Positions 1 to 12,800 of a stretch of DNA of 64,000 nucleotides are shown one piece after another (position 1 is the stretch's first letter; every line of letters begins with the position of its first letter). The DNA lies in NCBI GenBank assembly GCA_018417955.1, contig JACTVC010000005.1:682001-746000 (forward strand). Reading direction: 5' to 3'. The notes beneath the pieces were generated by a model. It was not told the DNA's origin. It saw only the letters and a program-made list of their open reading frames with translations, and ran no database searches. A program made the translations under genes and the position numbers. Source of the DNA: Laccaria trichodermophora. Taxonomy: Eukaryota; Basidiomycota; Agaricomycetes; Agaricales; Hydnangiaceae.

Positions 1-3000
1 TCTTGGGATGATACTAGCGGAGGAAATAAAGGAGCTTCCTTCGAGGTCAGTGGATCAACATCTGCATGGTTAGACTGAGTCCAATAATAAATTTCAGGAG
101 AAAACTGACTGTCCGAGGCTCTGACTTTGTGGATCCAATCAATGTCGAACCAGCGCTTTTGAACGCCCTTGGAGTTTACGCGGAATCAGACGTGGAGGAG
201 GTCTTGTGTCTTATAGCCAAGTTCTTGAACACCTTTTTAATGGATTCCCCCTTTTTGGAACCATATGAAGTTGATAATTTCATTCTTCGGAATGGAAAAT
301 TTCTTGCATCCTGGTATGTGCCAAGTCTTTCGTCGTAGGTTCTCCTCAAACTGTGACCTAGCGCCTGGAAGTTCTACAATATCCAGCGACATGATGTAGC
401 ATCTATACGGACAAATTTCTTACTGCGTACACTTGTTGTCGACGCTGAGCCATTTCAAGATATCTTGTCGGGTGTTTTGTCACATGGCAATTGCTGGGAG
501 CAACGGTACGTACCACCCTCGAGCTTTACTTTTGCCGATTTGACGGTGGTAGCAAATACAGGCTTTTAGCTACAAACTGTCTGTTCCGGTTTGTGTCCGA
601 CGTAACCAGCCCAGCTTTTTGTGTCGAAGGGAGGCAGTGGAGGTCAACTGTCACTGACACATTTTACTGCTACTTTACTTCTCTGTGGGCGGATCCAAAA
701 GTAGGTTCTTGTTTCTTCAAAAAAGAGTTGCCCTTTAACATCTTTTGAAAGGAGGAAATTCGGTTATCCGTTCGGACTTGCTCAGCAACATTGCTTCCTG
801 CTCACCTTCATGCAATCTCTCAATGTTGGAATGAATCAATGTCAAAGGCTCCGATATCTGAGCGCCTGAGACTGGCTTCGTTTCTCCTGCGGCTTCACCC
901 TCATTTTTCTGGTTGGAAAGGTCCGCAAATTGACATTCTACACTCTTACAGAGCTTGACCTAGATCTGTCTAGTTTTATCTTGGGATGTCATCATCGAAA
1001 CGCTTACAGAATACGACTCCGATGTAGGCAATGAAATTCATCTCGTCTCCGACCGTCAGGTGAGAGTTGAATTCATGTTTTGAGTGGACCCCTGCGTCTA
1101 ATATCCATGTTTGGTCCCAGTTTGATCCAGAAATGGCGCACCTTCGGGTCAGTCGATCTCCTTTGAAGAAAATGTCTTCCATAACAACTGTTATACAGGT
1201 TGCCATCATTGTTCTGAGTTTGCAGATGATCGCCGACGGGGTTGAAATCGACACGTTTTCTCTGCTTAAACTGAAAGTCGAACTCGTTCGGGTCATCGGG
1301 TTTACTGACATTACAGTATTACCACTTGATGATGCTCATTCGATTCGATTACAATTTGGCGACGTCTCCGAGATTCCAGAGCTCGCTTTCCCCTGCATCG
1401 AAGGGCTAGTATCTGTTCTAGACGCCACCCACCTGCTCACTTTGCCCTCTTCGACCTTCGGCACCATGGGTGAACAGTCCAGGTTCCTTGTAGGGTCCAT
1501 CTTTTTAGACATATCTCTCAGCATCGTCGCAACAGCAAAGGACCTGACGGTTTTCCCAGTCCTGACGCTGAAAAGTCTTCTCGAATCTGTTTATATTATC
1601 ATTCACAAGCATGATTTCGAAAGCAAACATTTAGGGCCTCAGCAGGCTATTTTGCGACGAGCTGTGTTACGAACTGTCGAAATGTTATCGAAAGACATTA
1701 GCTATGACGTTCGCCACGTCGCTCTCTCTGTGTGTCAGGCTTTCATCAAACAATGTCAGAATTTCATGGGATCTGTGGTCTAGTGAGTTATCATTCAATG
1801 TCTTTTAGATACTCCCTGCGACGTCCTTCGTAGCACAATTTTCGAACACGTAACAGAACTTGTCGACGCTCAGAGCATCCAAAATCAAGACGCTCTCGCT
1901 GCTCAGGGCAAGCTCCTCATCGGGACCACACTCCAGTCGTATGTGCCGGTTTTGATCATATTTTTTGGGCTCAACTATCGACAGCTTTTGCAATGACGGC
2001 TTGTTCATCAATCTTTTGAAGGTCAGTAAGGCGCGACTGTTTCCACCTCAAACCAATAATGCTTCCTCCCCTTTAGCGCCCGCTGCCACACAAGTTCTTC
2101 GCAGTTCTTAAACAGATCTTGGAATCGTGGAGAACCGACCAAGCGTATGTTACTGAGAGCCTGGGCGAGGACTTACTACGTGACACCCTCAATCGAACTG
2201 TTGACGCCGACCCTGCTGGCTTCCAGATCCTTCTGAATAACCTTTTTTCCTACCTTGATATTGTTTACCGACCTCCGTCTAATATCGATGTTACATGTGA
2301 GTGTTTGAGCATCCATACTCTCTCATGGGCCTTTTCATTAATGCTACCGTCGCAGTCATTGGGCAACACATCATACAGCTTGTTCGTCGTATGTGCGATG
2401 GATCGCTGGAAGAGGCGGACCCTTCCCCACTCGTCAGTATTTTGGCTCTCCTTATTCAAAGTGAGCCGAGGCATTACAAGGTTGGATCAAATTCTGAAGG
2501 CATAAAACCACTCTTTTTATAACACGACTTCACAGCAATTGTTGCCTTCCATAAACATAGTCCTCAGGACCGCATTAAACAGGCTCTATGTGGACACTGC
2601 CTGTCTCGCCCTCTTGAGCCACGCCTCTGCATGCCATCATCATCCAGGTCTGGTCCAAGATTCTACAGCTTCAGTTGTCCCAGTCGTGAACGTTCTTTTT
2701 GAAATCCTTCTTGATGGTTTGCGGCTCAAGGCCAGAATTCTTCCTATGACACTGAAATCTATCATCGAGGTGGGAGTACTCTTTGATATCAGCTGCCCGT
2801 TCCTGAGCATTTGCTTTTCCAGAGCTTGACAAAACTAGAACACCCGGTCTTCCCGCCGTCGCCTGCTGAACAGCCCAAACTTTTTGCAAGTCTAATTGAT
2901 GGAGCCTGCCACTTCCTTGAACATCACCTGTGGCTTGACGAATATACGGAGAATGATTGCATAGTATCTGTCGATGTCGCAAGATTACTTTTGCAAGCCG

Positions 3001-3899
3001 CCAGCGAAGACCACAGCATCATGCAGAGGTTCTCTGGCCACAGCAGTGAGGTGAGCTGCGAAACCGTACGCCACACATACACGATTGAATATGTATCTCT
3101 CGAATCCAGAAGTATTCGCGACAAATTTTCGGTGTTCGTTCTTGGAGCATGCTAATCCTCGCAGTTTTGCTTAGCCCCAGAGATGATTGGCCAGCAATGT
3201 TGTTTTCGCAATTCAGCAGTTTCACCCAGGTTTATAATCTGACCTTGCGGGTGTATCTGCAGTCTGGGTTTGGTTCCCCTGAATCCGCGACGACTGATAT
3301 CAACCATGGATATGTTGCCATAAAGCTGTGGTTGATGCTCGCACAGCGAGCGTCTTCATTTTCAGAGGACAACGAGGTATCGATATTTAGGGTCTGGAAT
3401 GAGCTATGGCCGCCTTTCGAAAATGTTTATAGCGCACTCGAGATTGAGGCCCAAGCTAATTTATCAACGGTAGGAGCTCGATAGCCCTAAAAGCCACTAC
3501 ATGAGATAACCCAGGGACAGACTTTAGCAATCCTCACGTCCACCTCGATTGCTGAACTTGTGATTTATGCGTGCTCGCTGAGGGCATCACTCACGCTGGA
3601 AACTACAGCCCATCTTGCAATACTCAATCGTCTCCGGGGTCTGAACCGTGGCGAAGGTTCATTTAGCAAAGTGAGTCCGACTTCATGGTGAGTATTCTAC
3701 TCGCTTACAGCAATGTCGTTCACAGGCCATCCGTGCGCTCCGAGGTACATCTGAGGGCCCCTTGGAGGTCTCTCTGGACGTCCTTTTGCAACAATGCATA
3801 AAAGACATTGTCGCAACTGAGAAACTACGCGTTGTGGACGTGAAACGGGAACCTGGCAAACCAGGGGTTGAGCGGCGGAAAGACTTGCGATTCCAGTAG
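1..3899 (+). CDS. Large helical-repeat-like protein, 5'-truncated, unidentified
   Basis: The window opens inside this gene; its start lies upstream. Coding blocks interrupted by many introns of about 50 nt run to a TAG at 3897-3899. Clear exon bodies include about 92-312, 1189-1780, 2080-2295, 2540-2770, 2820-3050, 3200-3470, 3530-3670 and 3727-3899. The product is leucine-rich and helical throughout, with no Walker motif, zinc ligand cluster, membrane segment or signal peptide that I can see, which fits an alpha-solenoid (HEAT/ARM-like) scaffold of well over 1000 residues. The C-terminus is short and basic (ERRKDLRFQ). I do not recognise the family; large trafficking or signalling scaffolds would be candidates. 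It is convergent with DPM2, with only 55 bp between the two stop codons. That it is a real gene is fairly sure; the function is unknown. Confidence 0.6.
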
Positions 3900-3954
3900 T
3901 CGTCGTAGATCATCTATTGCAGAATATATACGGAACAAGGAGGATTACTTTGTT

Positions 3955-4325
3955 TCATGCCGTTCGCAGCCTTGCCTTTTGTGCTTTCTTCTTGTTTTCT
4001 TTGACTATTGTATAACCCACGAAAGCTCCAATGGCTGACAGACCAAGAACAAGGAGGACAGCAGGTAATCTGATAGCCCACTCCCTTGAAGGGAACCAAT
4101 CGTGTATTTGGCTTGTTTTCGGAAAGAAAGGCTATGTTGTTCGTTGAATGAGATGGGCACGGAGGAAGTGGAAAGGAGAATAAATACCAAAAGCAAGGCC
4201 CAGGCCGTATAGTAGGTGAAGACGGTGTAAGCTGCCAGCAACATGACCCCTCCAAGAGCTTTGTCGCTTGTACCCTGTCCGATATCAGGCGAATCTATTC
4301 AAGTGGAGGTCGCGATGCTCACCAT
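3955..4325 (-). CDS. DPM2: Dolichol phosphate-mannose synthase regulatory subunit DPM2
   Basis: Small ER membrane subunit that stabilises and activates dolichol-phosphate-mannose synthase, the donor pathway for N-glycans, O-mannose and GPI anchors. Three coding exons give 88 aa, close to the 84 aa of human DPM2: 4325-4323 (ATG only), 4274-4188 and 4131-3955, with introns of 48 and 56 nt. The start reads M|GTSDKALGGVMLLAAY, followed by YTAWALLL and then DWFPSREWAIRLPA, the diagnostic DPM2 pattern of two transmembrane helices (about residues 9-29 and 50-72) joined by a short lumenal loop. The tail is lysine-rich (ENKKKAQK), as expected for an ER membrane protein. Without splicing of the first intron the ATG runs into a stop after eight codons, so the one-codon first coding exon is needed. 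Divergent from TRS120 over 113 bp. Confidence 0.92.
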
Positions 4326-4438
4326 TGTGTAGACACGTCGGAAGTGAGTGGTTATTTAAATAAATTTGAAGATGTGAGCAAGAGGTTACATACGTGACCA
4401 GGTTCAAATGTACGCCAGATTCTCATTTCTAAGATATC
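4326..4438. promoter_or_regulatory. Divergent promoter, DPM2 / TRS120
   Basis: 113 bp separate the two start codons. The middle holds an AT-rich 12-nt perfect palindrome, TTATTTAAATAA, at 4352-4363, the best TATA-like candidate for either direction. That it drives both genes is inferred from position only. Confidence 0.5.
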
Positions 4439-7400
4439 ATGGATACCCATGCCTTCGCTTCACTGGCGCACATTCGCATTCTCCTACTTCCGGTGGGTAC
4501 AATATCACAATCATCGTTTGACGACTATGCGACAGAAATACGGAGCTTCGAAACTCTAAGGCTGGGCGATATTCCGTCAGACAGCAAAGATGAGAGAGGC
4601 ACGTCCATTTCGTGATAACAACGCGCAATCTTATGGAACGTATCTAGCTCGGTTTATGCCCAGCCCAATGTCGACAGGATCCCTGCATCTGAGCTTCCCG
4701 TCGCACCCTCCTCCTCATTCGCATATGCCTCTATCGCTCTTGCGACCTTCACACTTCCCACTTGCTGTAATTGGAGTCGCGGCATGCTCTCAAACGGAAA
4801 CGCTTTCTTTTACATTTTCTCAGTTTAATGCTTCCTTGCTCGATATCTTCCCCTCAGGCGCGATCTTTCCGCTCGCGAGAACTTGTTTTGTGTTTGAGGA
4901 AAGCGACGGGAATACAACGCTTGACCTCACCGAATGCCCGCCAGGTTTGGTCGTCCTACCCAGCATGATGGGGAATAAAAAACTTTACATTGGCACCTTG
5001 TTGGCGGATCTTTGCTCTCAAATACTGGGAGAAGTGGGAGTGCTGGTAAGTTACGCATTCAGGTGAAAGTTTTGACGCTCCAATTTTTTTCCAGGTTCAA
5101 GCAATGGAAACTCCTCTAGGAAATGAATATCTTAATGCTTCGTTAATGCCAATACTCCCCCCGCTCTCTGACATTCCTTCACCATTGGATAAGGGAGATT
5201 CTACAATTCAGCTTACTTCGCACAATAGTCAGCCCGAAATGTCGAGAGCAAGTTTCAATCTGACCGCTCCACCGCCGATGAAGCGCAATGTGTCGTCAGG
5301 CCCAGCCTTTCGCCAGTCAACCCTTGGAATTCAGGCACCCAAAAAACGTTTGAGCACGATTGGAACTAGCTCTTCTCATGGGAGACTTTACAAGGTGCTC
5401 GGTGATTTTTTTCTTTTGGCAGGTCGGATAGAAGACGCGACTATCTGGTGCGTAGAGCTTGTACATTTTATGCCCTTGTATTGACACGAAGCCAGGTACA
5501 TGGAAGCCATACAGCTTTTTAGAGGCTCGAATGATTCCGTGTGGCATGCAGCAACACTCGAAGGGATGGCAACGATTCTTATCATCGAGGCCTGGTCTGC
5601 TGGACATGGCTTAGTTGGTCTTTCCATGATTTGATTCGCCTGTTATCACACTCACTTCTGATGTTGGTAGCATGATTCCACAGTCCCTTCGAAGGAACCT
5701 TGGGTCGAAGTTTGCGAGAAATTGACTCAAGCAACAGCTCTGTATTACAAGTCGTCTACATCGGATGGGGAGCAGATCCACTCACTTTTGACATACCTGT
5801 TCTGCTCCTGTGTTCTTCGTCACTCATTCCTCCTTTACTCTGTCTGGTCAGCAAAGGGATGGGGTCCGCCCGCATTTACCGCAATGTTGCAACCTGGAAC
5901 TCGACCATACTTTCCAGCTACGTTGTCAACTATGCACCGTGACGCCTGGGTTAATTTGGAGCGGTTAAGTTCTATCTCGGGGATATCTCGCTCATCTATT
6001 TCAGCCACCCTTTCCCAACTGCATGGTCCATGGCTTCTACACTTGGGCCCAAGGGAACGGGTGTCTATTCTTGAGGCTATGGCTTCCATATACTCTTGTT
6101 TGGGGTATATGCGCAAGGAAGCATACATATTGCGTGAGGTTCTGGGTTGCCTTTTGGACCTCATGGTGTGCGGACGAGAGGAAGATGGGTTTTCAGACCC
6201 TTCGAGTGTCGCATCAAGTGCAGGTTTGGGCATTCAACCTATGTCTGGGTTTGGGGCTGGTTGGGGTAATGTTGGCGTCAGGCTTAGCGAAAGCGTGGAT
6301 GGGAACGGCAGTATTCTGCGTCTTCTCATACATGTTTGTCAGGTGCTGGGCATCGACCTCGAGGCCGTTCAAATGATCAACTCGGTTGACAGGGTGGCTT
6401 CTTTGGTCAATGACAAGGAATCGATTTTGAAGTATGAAGAAGAAATCATCGAAGGGTTTCAGGAGCCATACGGATGGCCTGAGCTGCAAGTGGGTGTTGT
6501 TAGAGAGGCTGTTGCAGTCGCAGAAGCACTACCTGGTGAGCAATGTCACGTATTCTTGCCTAGGAATGACAAGAACTCTCTCTCAGACTTTCCTTCGGTT
6601 GCGCAGTTTGCGCTCTCTTCCTTGAAAATTCTACAGTCTGTATTATCTCCCGGAGATCAGTTTCACCTTTATTCCACGTCTACGCGGGCATTGATAACGG
6701 CTTCCCGACGAGGAGACGCAAGATCTGTAGAATACTGGTCAGGACGACCTGTTATCAGTATCGAGCTTGCGCCGTATGTCTTTATGATGGCCTTCCCCAA
6801 CAACCTGCTTACATCGCCTTGATGGATAGCCTGCCTTCTGTTCGTCTTCCCATCGAAAAGCCCTGGTCAGCGATACAACTTAAATTTGGCGATCCAACTC
6901 CACTTCTACAAGGTCGCGATCCCTTTTTGTACAACCCACGCAAGGCAATGGTGGACAAGGTAACTAGGTGATATAACCTCATTACTGGAATTTTAAGTCG
7001 TCTGAGAGCAGGAAAAATCACTAGTGGTGGAAAATGAAAACCTGGACTTTCTGGTCTTGTTGCAAAACCCCTATATTTTCGACCTTGAATTAGAAAAGGT
7101 CTCTCTGAGGTATGTTCTCTCCTTTGCCAGAATGGATTTCGGTTGCTGGACCCATTTAGCACGTCCGGGGTGGAATTTGATTCGGAAAGCGTTCGGGTCG
7201 TCATTCCAGCGAATTCCATCCATCAGGTAATATTGTCGGGAAAGGCGCTCCAATCTGGGGTTCTCACTATTCGTGGATGCATTGCTCAAGCCCTTGGCGG
7301 GGTTTCCAGAGAATACATTCTTCCCTTACACAGCAACGAAGAGGAGCAGAAGCATCTTCGCAAAAGAGGTCTCCAAGCGTGTGAGGCAGGTCGTGCTAAA

Positions 7401-9165
7401 CACCCCGGTCTGGCATCATTTGCGGGCGACAAGGAACGAAGGCTTAACGTTACGCAAGGGATTATTGAACAGTCTACTACACCATCCTTTCGGTTTTTGG
7501 AGTGCAAGGTTGTCCCAGAGCAACCCTTGCTGAGAATACGTAGGACGTCAGTGACTCATGGTGCACTGATGCTATACGACGGTGAAAGGTACTTATTCCT
7601 CGAATATAGGAAATTACCGGTCGCTGACGGCTTTTCAATAGCTCAACGATTCGGCTAACAATCGATAACATTTCTTCTATTCCTGTCAACTTTTTGCGTC
7701 TCGCGTTTGAAGACTCTACGATAGCTCACGCGCAACAGACTCTTGCAGAAGGAAATCTCTCTGTTTATGATACCTACGAGACAGAGCATGATCTTATCAA
7801 CAGACCTGTGTTCTCATGGACGTCTGATGAATCCAGACCCATTGCACCAAATCAGAACCTAACGCTTACTTTGTCGTGTTTTGGCAAAGTCGGGTGGTTC
7901 GTCACTGTGTTTCCACTTCTACGCGGGCTGACCAGCAAACTAGTACGCACGGGACGATACATATTTCATACGCCCACCTTGCCCATCAGACCCCGGCTCC
8001 CGAGGTTTTCTACCTTCGTCAAGTGTCTTATCCTCTGACCGTGACGGTTTACCACATGCTTGAATGTTGTAACATGGAAATTCTTCCCCTCCCGTCGTAC
8101 GCAGGCACCGCCCATAAGACTTCTCATCCAAGGGAGGGAGTGACTAAAGAGCTTGTGGTAGATCAAAGTTCAGGCTGGTGTCTGTTCTCTATTGAAGTAC
8201 GGAATACATATGGATTGCCATTTGATGTCAAGTTTGAAAGGATACGAGATGGTGTGTGACTTATTAAAGGATATCAGAATTTCACTCAATCTCTTGCAAA
8301 AGGAGCAACCGTAACGTCAATCTTTGCGACCATCGCCCCAGGATCCATGTCAAGGTATATATCATTCGTTTCATACAGGTGGATTCTATTGAGAATGTAC
8401 AAGGCTTGCGATACCTCTCAACAAAATTGTGCTCAGTGAAGAACAACTTTCACGTCCAATACCTACCCTATCTGATAGGCAGTTCGTCGTCACAAAAACC
8501 AACCTTTCTGAAACAGAAGCTAGAACGCAGCGAGAGCTTTTCTGGTACCGAGAAGAACTATTTAAATCCGTACGTGGTCAATGGCAAGAGGTTGGTTTAT
8601 CCGCAACAATGTATTATATCCTCTTTAACGTGTCAACAGACGGGAGGAGTAAGAACGGGGGAGCTTTCTCTTCGGGGTCAGCGATTGACTCTACCAATGC
8701 TCAAGGAGCTTCGCCTGGAAACAGTCGAAGTGACGGTGGGGTTAGCGATGTGCGAAGACGAAGGTTCTTCGCTTCAGCAGAGTGGTACAAAGTACTACCT
8801 GAAATCGAGCGAATTCATTCATCTTTGCACACGTATTAAAAATTTGTCAGGTGGGATGAGTCGTTTACTTCAGAGATTTTACGTCTTCTAAACCGTTCTT
8901 GGGTTACGTTTCAGATTCGTCGCTGGTCTTCACGATGGATATTGAAGTAGACCCGTCAGATTGCGTCGTGTGTGAAGGTGCCCTCACTGATATAGCCGTT
9001 GGTCGCATGAGTGCCGGAGAATGTCGTGAGGTTGTAACGACGTTATGCTTTTTGGCTGTTGGCCGGTTTGAAGTCTCAACGCTGGTGCGACCTTTCGCGA
9101 CGCTTCCAATGGGGAGAGGACCAGCGAGAGCCCAGCTGACGGCCATTGTGCTGAACCATGACTAG
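4439..9165 (+). CDS. TRS120: TRAPP-II complex subunit Trs120 (TRAPPC9)
   Basis: Subunit specific to TRAPP-II, the Golgi exchange-factor complex for Ypt31/32 (Rab11) GTPases. The N-terminus reads LAHIRILLLPVG, then RFMPSPMSTGSLHLSFPSH and HFPLAVIGVAACSQ, the conserved Trs120 opening. Later landmarks are LPSVRLPIEKPW, NPYIFDLELEKVSLS, IHQVILSGKALQSGVL, FWYREELFKSVRGQWQE and the C-terminal immunoglobulin-like region ending AQLTAIVLNHD. At least eleven short introns are needed; firm ones include 5046-5094 and 5448-5495. The first intron (4599-4647) fits only as a GC-AG intron joining ...KDER to ARFMPSP. Some joins use less usual AAG acceptors. Start chosen at the first ATG that begins the conserved N-terminus. 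Tail to tail with VPS55, 54 bp apart. Confidence 0.93.
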
Positions 9166-9219
9166 ACAACGTATTAATCTTAGACAAGTGTTATTGCAGG
9201 ACACGATATGTAGTATGCA

Positions 9220-9761
9220 TCAGTCGTAGTCAGAATCCTCCTGGCTGAAAGCCGCAGCATAGGCCAAGATAGTGCCGTAAACAAGCCTAGGTTCTGTATG
9301 GGCAAGCGATGGATTCGAAATTGAGGACGACGTACCCTCCTCCTGCGACCGACATCACACATGCTTTAGGGTCAATAACATTGGCATGGGCCAGCACCGT
9401 CGGAAGAGCGAAACCTGTAACGACGATCATCGAGGTGATGAACCGTCCAACATCAAGTGCACCTGAATCCCCATAATCTGCCGCAAATTCATCTGCGCCA
9501 CAATGTGAAAACAACGCATTGGGCAAAGGCGCGAGAACGAAGGTCAAAGCTTGAAAGGAGAATAAGTCGGCTAGTTAGGAATGCCAGGGGTTAACCGTAC
9601 CAACAAGTAGAGGTAGCCAGTTCTGCCACAGTGCGCAGGACAAAATAATCAATAAGAAGCCCAACGCGAGGACAAAGGATAGGAGAATAACAGCTGGAAA
9701 TCGATGAGCTGGCGAGTACGATGAGAAATTCAGAATCTTTACTTCGTAGGCCTGCGGGCAT
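9220..9761 (-). CDS. VPS55: Vacuolar protein sorting protein Vps55
   Basis: Four-helix endosomal membrane protein (Vps55/OB-RGRP family) that with Vps68 controls late-endosome to vacuole transport. Four exons, 9761-9743, 9693-9601, 9549-9336 and 9286-9220, encode 130 aa, the normal family length. It starts MPAGLR|TVILLSFVLALGF, continues SCALWQNWLPLLV and TFVLAPLPNALFSHC, then FITSMIVVTGFALPTVLAHA and the C-terminal LVYGTILAYAAAFSQ. These cover the four predicted membrane segments. Introns of 49, 51 and 49 nt keep frame. Its start codon lies 51 bp downstream of the kinesin-5 stop codon on the same strand, so its promoter must sit in or next to the kinesin 3' end, or the two share a transcript. 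Confidence 0.93.
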
Positions 9762-9812
9762 CGTAATTGCTGGTGAGTAGCTAACGACAATATTATTACA
9801 TAATCATACAGG

Positions 9813-12800
9813 TCATCGTGCTCGTCGTGAGTACCGGCTCGTGGATACATTTCTCTTTCGAGAGTCCATCAGTGTCCCCATTGTTCCAATATCATCGCCT
9901 GCTCCCTTCACTTCATTGCACTCGGGTGATATTACCAAGGCAGGGACTTCCGAATTTTCCTCGCACTCATCATCCTCCACCAAGGCCTCCTTTGGGGGCA
10001 CCAGCCGTTCTCTCCAGGCTTTCAAGATGTCTTCCCTGTCCTTGGTCAATTCCCATTGATCAACGTAATTCCAAGTCCTTTTACGTGGCGTAGTCCCAGT
10101 AGGAATATCCTCCTTGGTACCTTCTGCAGCAAGGGCGGAGCTTGCATGTTGAATAGAATTCAGATGGCGTTTTGTCGCATTATGGTAGGATCCTGATGTT
10201 CTTCCAAGATCGGACGTCTGCAAACCAAAATAAACATATGTAACTCGCAAGTCAAAATACTACTGACCGTCGATGCGATTTGCTTTGAAAATAATTCCAC
10301 ATGCTGGGACGTAGATACAAGCCCTTCTCGTAAAATGGAATGGTTCGTTTCAATGTCAGTTTGCAAAGTGTCCATTGCCTCGAGCCTTGCTCGCTTAGTG
10401 TGAATTTGTTCTTCAAAGGCTGCTTGGTGAAAATTGAGCATCTTTATGGAACCTCTTCGTGAAAACGCACCATTTTTGCTTGAATTAATTGTCAGTAAGA
10501 GTTGACTACGTGTCCAGGATGAATGGGATTCAATAGAGTCGTCCAAGGACCTCCCGAGATCCCCCAAGCCACTCTTCAAGGTATTTCTCATGCCTTGAGC
10601 TTGCTGGAGAAAGAAATGCGTCAGCACCTGTAAGATCTCCACAAGAGGGTTCTCACTTTGAAAGTACCATCCCTTAGTCGCTTAAGATCTTTGCCCGTCC
10701 TGTTAATAACAGATTCGCTGCTGACAACTCTGTTTTCCATGCCGCCCCAGATCTCGTGTTGTTTTTCAAGCGCTAATTGATGTGACTCTGCGGCCTTCGC
10801 GTTTCCGGCTTGTACGTCTCCGATTGCGGTTCTCAAGAACACTTGCCTTTCATTCAAAAAGCCGCCCAGCAACCCAGATACCCGCTTCACCAACTCATCC
10901 TTGGCTTTTTCGGCATCCACTCGACCACGATCCAACAGTCGACTAAGCTCCTCATTCTGTTGTTTGAGGCGTGCAATTTCTTCAGATGCGGCGGTATTCG
11001 CCAAAATCTTGACCTCCGAGATAGCTTGACTGCCCTGGGTGATGTCGTTTGTCGCCTGTCGCAAGACACCATCCATCAGAGTATGCAGAGCGTCGAGAGA
11101 TGTTTCCATTGCTAATGCTTGACTGTTGCCAGCAGCGAGGGTTTGACAACACATTTGCTCAAAGGTTGTTTTCAGCGTTTTGACGCGGTCAAGAAACTCG
11201 GATTCAAAGTTTTGGTGATTAAGTTGTAGATCACGGCACGCCTGGTCAGTTCCTTCCTTCTCGAGATTATTCTGAGACTGAATGAAATCCAGGAGTTCAC
11301 GGGTGCGACGGAACTGGTCATCAATCTGATCTGTGTGGTCGAGCAATTTCTTGAGCTCCGATGAGCGAAATTGTTCCGTTTCGGATTGCAATTTGCTCAT
11401 ACTTTGCGAAAATGCTCGAGTAAAGTCGGCGAGAGCATTTGCAACACTGCCGACTGTTGATGTAATGATGCTTTCGTTGCTCGTAACGATCTGCTTGTTT
11501 GTATTCAGAACGCTTGCCTTCCGATCTTTTTGGCCATTGGGTCAGTGGCATCCATCGTACAATATAAGCGACGTTTACTTACCGAGCTTCTCAAATAATC
11601 TTTGGATATCGGACAATCCCTGGGCAGTGGTTCGTTTCAAACCGGTTGCGACCTCATCGAGGACCACTTCGGTGGCTTGATATGTCTTTCTAACAATCTC
11701 CTCTTCCTCCAGCGCCCCAATCGCCGTCTCCAGTTTTCTTTCTCGATCAACCAGGGCGTCCTCTGTCTCCTTCAACTTCTCTTTGGTTTCCTTCAGCTCG
11801 TTATCTTTCTTCATGAGCAAGGCGATACTTTGTTCGAATTCTTCCCGTACGTTCCTCATCTGACTCTCCACAATCTGCACCTGCTTCTTTGCCTCAAGGA
11901 TTTCTGCCTGCTTCAACTCTTGCTCAGCATTGAGCTGATTCCATGACTCCTCTGAAAAAAATATCCCGTGTTTTTCTCGCGCTGCCAGGAGATCAGCCTT
12001 GAGACGCTCAATTTCACTAACATACTCCTTTAGCAGTGAGTTTCTCGTCATACGCTGGTTGAGCTCTGGCTTGTTACGGATGGATTTAGCCCGCAGAGCG
12101 TAGTCAAGCGTAGACAGAGTTTCCTCGATGTTCGAGCGAGCAGGGGAAATGGTTGCGATAATACAGGTTTTGGTACGACCTCCGAGTGAGTCTTGAAGGA
12201 GGCGAGTTAGCTTCGATTCACTATAAGCAACATGAGTGGTTCTCGTTTGTAAATTGAGCTGCATCTCACCGATATGGAACATGTTGTGCTTTATCCACAA
12301 GGGCATTGATAACTCTGCCCAGAGTTAACAGGCTTTGATTAATCATTCCGGCCTCACGGGCTCGTTTGTTCTCAGCCCCTGACCTCCCAATATTTTCTGA
12401 CCCAGCCAAATCGACAAGGTGGAGCTTGCCAATTTTAAGCAAATCTTCCCCAGGAGTTGTGTCCTTCGTGTGCACTGTGATCGAGAAAACCGAATGTGAT
12501 CGACTGGAATGGTCGTTGAAGTTGGTAGCTGCAATTTGGCGTCGTTCACTTCCTTTGGTCAAAAGGGCTAGTGCGTCTTTGGAGTTTTTTACAGGAATTT
12601 CTTCAAGACCCTGGATAAAGACACCGCGTTTGTTGGCGTCATCAAATATCTTGAGCCCACTGTCTGGAACTTTGTCTTTAGCGGCCATCCCCATCGGTTG
12701 AATCGAGCCTATCGGGCCGCTCAGGTCGTTCGCGAGTAAGTCGCGAAGTTCTTCGTTGTATAGCTCCACATACGACACTTTCACACTATAATCTGAACGG

